Shown in pieces: positions 59,823 to 64,000 of a stretch of 64,000 bases of DNA. The number at the start of each line of letters is the position of its first letter. Position 1 is the stretch's first letter. Under the pieces are notes generated by a model. It was not told the DNA's origin and made no database searches. It saw nothing but the letters and a program-made list of their open reading frames with translations. The stretch comes from Fibrobacterota bacterium. Lineage in GTDB: Bacteria > Fibrobacterota > Chitinivibrionia > Chitinivibrionales > Chitinispirillaceae. Location: contig JAEZKC010000035.1 in NCBI GenBank assembly GCA_023436205.1, positions 1 to 64,000 on the forward strand, read 5' to 3'. The translations under genes and the position numbers were made by a program.

Positions 59823-61343
59823 ATGAAAAAGAGACCGGTATGTCTGATCCTGAGAGACGGGTGGGGAAGAGGAAATGAAGAGGGATCCAATGCTATTTAC
59901 AAAGCCAGAACCCCCTTTACAGATGCCTATGAAAAAAACAATCCCACCATGCTCATAGAAACGTCTGGTCTCAGTGCCGGTCTGCCTCATGGATATCAGG
60001 GCAACAGTGAAGTGGGGCATTTGAATATCGGGGCGGGGAGAACAATCTATCAGAGCCTGACCCGCATAGATAAAAGTGTCGAGGATGGAGATTTTTTCAC
60101 AAATGATGCTTTTCTGAAGGCTATCTCCTATGCTAAAGAGAACAAGGGAAAGCTGCATCTGATCGGTCTTATTCAGGAAGAGGGTGTTCATGCTGTGACT
60201 CGTCACTGTGTGGCTCTTTTAAAGCTGTGCCGTAAGCACGGTCTTTCTGATGTGTTGATTCACGCCATTACCGATGGTCGTGACACTCCGCCCAAATCCG
60301 CAGTGGAGCACATGTCTCTGCTTGAAAAGGGTATTCAGGAAGCGGGTGTGGGGCAAATAGCGACTGTGATCGGGCGTTACTTTGCAATGGACAGAGACAA
60401 CCGCTGGGACAGAACCGAGCTTGCCTACGGAGCAATTATGGAAGGAAAGGGGACTGAAGTTTCAGACTGGAAAGAGGCAATTCAACAAGCTTACGCCGCA
60501 GGTGAAACCGATGAATTCGTTAAGCCCAGGATTATCAACTACCAGGGTTATAATACAAACGATGCCGTCATATTCTTCAATTTCAGATTCGATCGCACCC
60601 GTCAGTTGACCAAGGCTATGGTTGAGCCGGATTTCAATGAATTCTCCCGCACAAAGATGGTTTCTCTATTTGTAGCCATGACCCATTATTACGATAATGG
60701 AAATTTCATTGAAGCGTATCCTGAGATGGAGAACAGGAATATTCTTGGTGAAGTGCTGGCCAAAAATGGTCTCAAACAACTCAGGTGCGCTGAAACTGAA
60801 AAATATGCTCATGTGACCTTTTTCTTCAACGGTCAGAAAAATGATCCCTTTACCAATGAAGATCGCATCCTTGTGAATAGTCCAAAGGTGGCAACCTATG
60901 ATCTCCAACCTGAAATGAGTGCATTTGAGGTAAGAGATAAACTGGTTGAGGCAATCAACAGTGGCAAGTATGATGTGGTTATCTGCAATTTCGCCAACTG
61001 TGATATGGTTGGCCACACCGGAATTTTCCAAGCTGTTGTGAAAGCAGTTGAAACCATTGATACATGTGTTCACGATGTCGTCGAGGCTGCACTTGCTCAA
61101 GGTGGTGTCTGCATTCTTTCGGCTGATCACGGTAATGCCGAGCAGACTCAGTTGCCGGATGGTTCACCGATGACTTCTCATACCATCAATCCTGTTCCTC
61201 TTACAATTGTGGGTGCTGGAAATGTAAAGCTTAAATCCGGTGGTAAGCTTGCGGACATTGCCCCGACAATGCTGCAGCTTCTTGGAATAGATAAACCTGC
61301 AGAGATGAGCGGCGAATCACTTATTGAATCAGGGATCGCATGA
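59823..61343 (+). CDS. gpmI: 2,3-bisphosphoglycerate-independent phosphoglycerate mutase
   Basis: A 506-residue protein of normal iPGM length: LRDGWG near residue 12, the phospho-serine region GNSEVGHLNIGAGR and ADHGNAE at the C-terminus. It interconverts 3- and 2-phosphoglycerate in glycolysis using two metal ions. GGGAG precedes the ATG. It overlaps nadE by 4 nt (ATGA). Confidence 0.97.
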   Translation: MKKRPVCLILRDGWGRGNEEGSNAIYKARTPFTDAYEKNNPTMLIETSGLSAGLPHGYQGNSEVGHLNIGAGRTIYQSLTRIDKSVEDGDFFTNDAFLKAISYAKENKGKLHLIGLIQEEGVHAVTRHCVALLKLCRKHGLSDVLIHAITDGRDTPPKSAVEHMSLLEKGIQEAGVGQIATVIGRYFAMDRDNRWDRTELAYGAIMEGKGTEVSDWKEAIQQAYAAGETDEFVKPRIINYQGYNTNDAVIFFNFRFDRTRQLTKAMVEPDFNEFSRTKMVSLFVAMTHYYDNGNFIEAYPEMENRNILGEVLAKNGLKQLRCAETEKYAHVTFFFNGQKNDPFTNEDRILVNSPKVATYDLQPEMSAFEVRDKLVEAINSGKYDVVICNFANCDMVGHTGIFQAVVKAVETIDTCVHDVVEAALAQGGVCILSADHGNAEQTQLPDGSPMTSHTINPVPLTIVGAGNVKLKSGGKLADIAPTMLQLLGIDKPAEMSGESLIESGIA

Positions 61344-62986
61344 AAATAGTTTTATGCCAGTTGAATCCGCTCGTCGGTGATGTAAAGGGTAATGCTGAAA
61401 TGGTTTTGCGGGCATTGAAGAACTCCGTGCCCCAAAACCCAGATTTGTTGATTTTTCCGGAACTTTTTCTTCAGGGTTACCCTCCCAGAGATCTGCTTGA
61501 GAAACATTGGTTTATTGATAACTGCATTAGTGCTCTGAATCAGATTCTCGAAGCATCTAAATCCTATCCCGATGTGGGAATTGTCCTTGGTACTGCCATG
61601 AGAAGCGGTAAAGCGGATGGGAAAGGCCTTTTAAATTCCGCGATTTTTCTCTGTAATGGCAAGATACTGCTTCAGCAGAATAAATCTCTTCTGCCCACCT
61701 ATGATGTTTTCGATGAGAGCCGGTATTTTGATTCTGCGGATTCTGTTTCTGTTGTGAAATTCAAGGAGGAAGTGCTCGGAATTAGCATCTGTGAAGATGC
61801 GTGGAATGATGAAGCTCTGTTTTCTGCAAGACTTTACGACAGAGATCCTGTTGAGGAGTTGGTGGCGAAAGGTGCAACACTTCTGATCAACATCTCTGCC
61901 TCGCCTTTTCACCTGGGAAAAGAAAACCTCCGTGCCGCTGTCATGAGAAATCATGCAAAAAAGCACTCGCTGCCATTCATCTTTGTTAATCAGATCGGTG
62001 GTAATGACGAACTGATATTTGACGGCAACAGTGCATTTTTTGATGGCAGAGGTGAACTTTGTGCACAGCTGCCGGCATTTCAGGAAAAAGTGCTAGTGGT
62101 TGATACATGTCATAAGCAACCCCCCCTGGCCATGCCGAATCGGGATACTATAGAGTGTGTTCATGATGCTCTTGTGCTGGGGCTTTCGGATTATATGCAC
62201 AAGTGCGGGTTCAAATCAGCTGTCCTTGGGCTTTCCGGCGGAATAGATTCCGCAGTCGTTTGTTCTCTGGCCGTGGCCGCATTGGGAAAGGATAATGTCT
62301 GGGGTGTTGCCATGCCGTCCAGACACTCATCTGATGGCAGCATTCGAGATGCCAAACTGCTGGCGGAAAATTGGGGAATTAAGTTTACGATTTTAAATAT
62401 TGAGGATGTATTCTCTTCTTTTCTGTCAACTCTGCACCCCGTTTTTGAGGGAACACCTTTCAATTTGGCTGAAGAGAACCTGCAGGCTAGAATACGTGGT
62501 ACCCTCCTGATGGCGCTCTCAAATAAATTCGGGCACCTTCTCTTAACTACCGGCAATAAAAGTGAATCTGCAGTGGGATATAGCACTCTTTACGGTGATA
62601 TGAACGGTGGCCTTGGAGTTATTTCTGATCTACCAAAGCAAATGGTTTACAAATTAGCCAATTACATCAACAGAAATGGTGAACTTATTCCTGTTGATTC
62701 CATCACGAAAGCTCCTTCGGCTGAACTGAGGCCGGATCAAAAGGATCAGGATACCCTGCCTCCCTATCCTGTGCTCGATGCCATTCTCGGGCAGCTTATC
62801 GAGAATGGAAAATCCACAAGCGAAGTTGCTGCTCAAGGGTTTGATCCTCAAACGGTGAAGTGGGTAGCCAGATCCATTTCCGTCAATGAGTATAAGAGGC
62901 GTCAGGCTGCCCCGGGGCTGAAAGTCACCCCCAAAGCGTTTGGGTCCGGAAGACGCTTCCCCATTGCGGCCAGATATGACTGGTAG
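61340..62986 (+). CDS. nadE: Glutamine-dependent NAD+ synthetase
   Basis: A 548-residue two-domain enzyme. The N-terminal nitrilase-type amidase has the triad E (FPELFLQGYP), K (KSLLPTYDVFDE) and C (GISICEDAWND); the C-terminal synthetase has the PP-loop GLSGGIDSAVV and STLYGDMNGG. It amidates nicotinic acid adenine dinucleotide with glutamine nitrogen. It is coupled to gpmI by a 4-nt overlap. Confidence 0.97.
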   Translation: MKIVLCQLNPLVGDVKGNAEMVLRALKNSVPQNPDLLIFPELFLQGYPPRDLLEKHWFIDNCISALNQILEASKSYPDVGIVLGTAMRSGKADGKGLLNSAIFLCNGKILLQQNKSLLPTYDVFDESRYFDSADSVSVVKFKEEVLGISICEDAWNDEALFSARLYDRDPVEELVAKGATLLINISASPFHLGKENLRAAVMRNHAKKHSLPFIFVNQIGGNDELIFDGNSAFFDGRGELCAQLPAFQEKVLVVDTCHKQPPLAMPNRDTIECVHDALVLGLSDYMHKCGFKSAVLGLSGGIDSAVVCSLAVAALGKDNVWGVAMPSRHSSDGSIRDAKLLAENWGIKFTILNIEDVFSSFLSTLHPVFEGTPFNLAEENLQARIRGTLLMALSNKFGHLLLTTGNKSESAVGYSTLYGDMNGGLGVISDLPKQMVYKLANYINRNGELIPVDSITKAPSAELRPDQKDQDTLPPYPVLDAILGQLIENGKSTSEVAAQGFDPQTVKWVARSISVNEYKRRQAAPGLKVTPKAFGSGRRFPIAARYDW

Positions 62987-63013
62987 TATGAAACTTCTTG
63001 TAAGTAGTATATC

Positions 63014-64000
63014 ATGATCTGGTTTGCCGTTTTTATAGCCTTCCTTTACCTCGGAGTCATTCTCTTTCTCAGGGCCGGGCTTCTCAAAATTGCCCGGAAG
63101 AATTCCTCCGATCCATTGACATTTTCCATCGTGATTGCTGCTCGAAACGAAGAAGAGAATATCCGCGAATGTCTGGATTCAATTTTCTCTCAAACCGTAA
63201 AGCTCGACAGGTACGAAGTTATCGTGGTCAATGATCGGTCCACCGATGCTACAGCTGCAATATTGGAAGAGTTTCAGGGTAGATTTGCAAATTTTTCTGT
63301 TATTACAGTATCCGATGTGCCGTCGGGAATGTCTCCAAAAAAACATGCAGTTTCAAAAGGGGTTGATGCTGCCCGAAACGAGATAATTGTTTTTACAGAT
63401 GCAGACTGCGTGGTGCCTCCGACATGGCTTACCTCAATCAATACCTACTTTTCTTCTGATGTGGGCCTTGTTCAGGGAATCACTTCCTACCGTTATATTT
63501 CCGGTATGAACAAGCTCTTTTTCGGGCTTCAGGCGGTGGATTTTCTCTCCCACGGGATTGTTGCTGCAGCCGCAATAGGTGCTAATCTGCCGATCAATTC
63601 AAATGCGAATAACTTCGCTTTTCGCAAAAAGGTATTTCAGGAAATTGATGGATACGGGGATACTGCTGGCAGGGTCGTTTCAGGAGATGACGACCTTCTG
63701 CTTCAGAGGGTTTGGAAAAGCAAAAAGTGGAGAGTCGTTTTTATGGCAGATTCAGCTGCTACGGTGCATACAAATCCCACCCCTACCATCTCTCAGGCTT
63801 TTGAACAGCGTAAAAGGTGGGGGTCAAAAACTGTTCATTATTGCGCTCCACAAGTGGCACTGCTCTCCTCCGTCTTTATTTTCTATCTCCTAATTCTGAT
63901 TTCTGCAGTACTGTCTCCTTTTCAGACATCGTTTCTTCCAGTTCTGCTTGGTTCTGCACTGGTGAAAGTTTTTGGAGAGTCTTTACTCATGATTCCCGGA
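63014..64000 (+). CDS. Glycosyltransferase family 2, membrane-associated (cut by window end)
   Basis: The first 329 codons, open to the window end. An N-terminal membrane helix (MIWFAVFIAFLYLGVILF) precedes a GT-A domain with IVIAARNEEENI, the D-x-D in FTDADC, GDDDLLLQ and Q-x2-R-W (QRKRWGS), as in processive or chain-extending GT2 enzymes. A further membrane helix begins near residue 280. It starts 27 nt after nadE. The C-terminus lies outside the window, and the product is unknown. Confidence 0.88.
   Translation, partial: MIWFAVFIAFLYLGVILFLRAGLLKIARKNSSDPLTFSIVIAARNEEENIRECLDSIFSQTVKLDRYEVIVVNDRSTDATAAILEEFQGRFANFSVITVSDVPSGMSPKKHAVSKGVDAARNEIIVFTDADCVVPPTWLTSINTYFSSDVGLVQGITSYRYISGMNKLFFGLQAVDFLSHGIVAAAAIGANLPINSNANNFAFRKKVFQEIDGYGDTAGRVVSGDDDLLLQRVWKSKKWRVVFMADSAATVHTNPTPTISQAFEQRKRWGSKTVHYCAPQVALLSSVFIFYLLILISAVLSPFQTSFLPVLLGSALVKVFGESLLMIPG

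Noticed and set aside
60666..61130. 154-residue ORF antisense to gpmI
   Set aside because: It is the shadow of a complete, well-recognised enzyme.

Overview
The window looks like chromosome from a bacterium of the Fibrobacterota/FCB group, most plausibly a Chitinispirillum/Chitinivibrio-type lineage. This is an inference from gene content, not a database match. Pointers are a secreted GH9 cellulase and a 14-repeat secreted propeller protein, both ending in tails that resemble type IX secretion sorting domains, a DUF3450-ExbB-ExbB-ExbD-TonB operon, and core genes of ordinary Gram-negative type. I see no prophage, insertion sequence, CRISPR array or tRNA.

Layout. 1-4.3 kb: the end of an rRNA operon (5S plus a strong terminator), an AT-rich glycosyltransferase, an AbiEii-like nucleotidyltransferase coupled to a zinc-ribbon methyltransferase, a metallophosphoesterase and a PilZ protein. 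4.4-11.9 kb: an IspE-type kinase, a small unknown, a secreted lipase-like hydrolase, three exported proteins and an aminotransferase. 12-16 kb: the TonB energising operon. 16-23 kb: queF, an HD phosphohydrolase, a GT-D glycosyltransferase, mnmA, an FmdB-like protein, two GT4 glycosyltransferases, a zinc-motif protein and rsmG. 23-32 kb: polA flanked by two heptamer-repeat patches, a THUMP methyltransferase, an aldolase with a decayed dehydrogenase half, an orphan ParA with a small membrane protein, a UTP-sugar uridylyltransferase-like enzyme and a universal stress protein. 32-40 kb: GH9 cellulase, tadA, ffh-rpsP-rimM-trmD-rplS, an SpoU methyltransferase and a diguanylate cyclase. 40.6-44.5 kb: accD, accA and a carboxyltransferase fused to an AccB-type biotin carrier. 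44.6-52.6 kb: prfC, pyrR-pyrB-pyrC, thiE, a Na/phosphate cotransporter and a MutY-like glycosylase. 52.6-59.6 kb: a PPC/DUF296 protein, a 51-residue membrane microprotein and a five-gene minus-strand cassette. 59.8-64 kb: gpmI, nadE and a GT2 glycosyltransferase cut by the window end.

The most unusual locus is the minus-strand cassette at 53.3-59.6 kb. It reads, in order of transcription, a single protein resembling fused type VI sheath subunits TssB and TssC, a LysM-FecR protein, a CHASE2 Ser/Thr kinase, an FHA protein and a membrane-anchored lytic transglycosylase. Kinase plus FHA is the known post-translational switch of type VI secretion, so this may be a reduced or repurposed contractile apparatus. 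The second is accD-accA followed by a biotin carboxyltransferase/AccB fusion with no biotin carboxylase beside it, which suggests malonyl-CoA synthesis by transcarboxylation from oxaloacetate. Smaller points are a proofreading-dead PolA, a cluster-less MutY relative, an IspE with its catalytic lysine changed to arginine, and an 11-bp-phased Pho-box-like array before the phosphate transporter.
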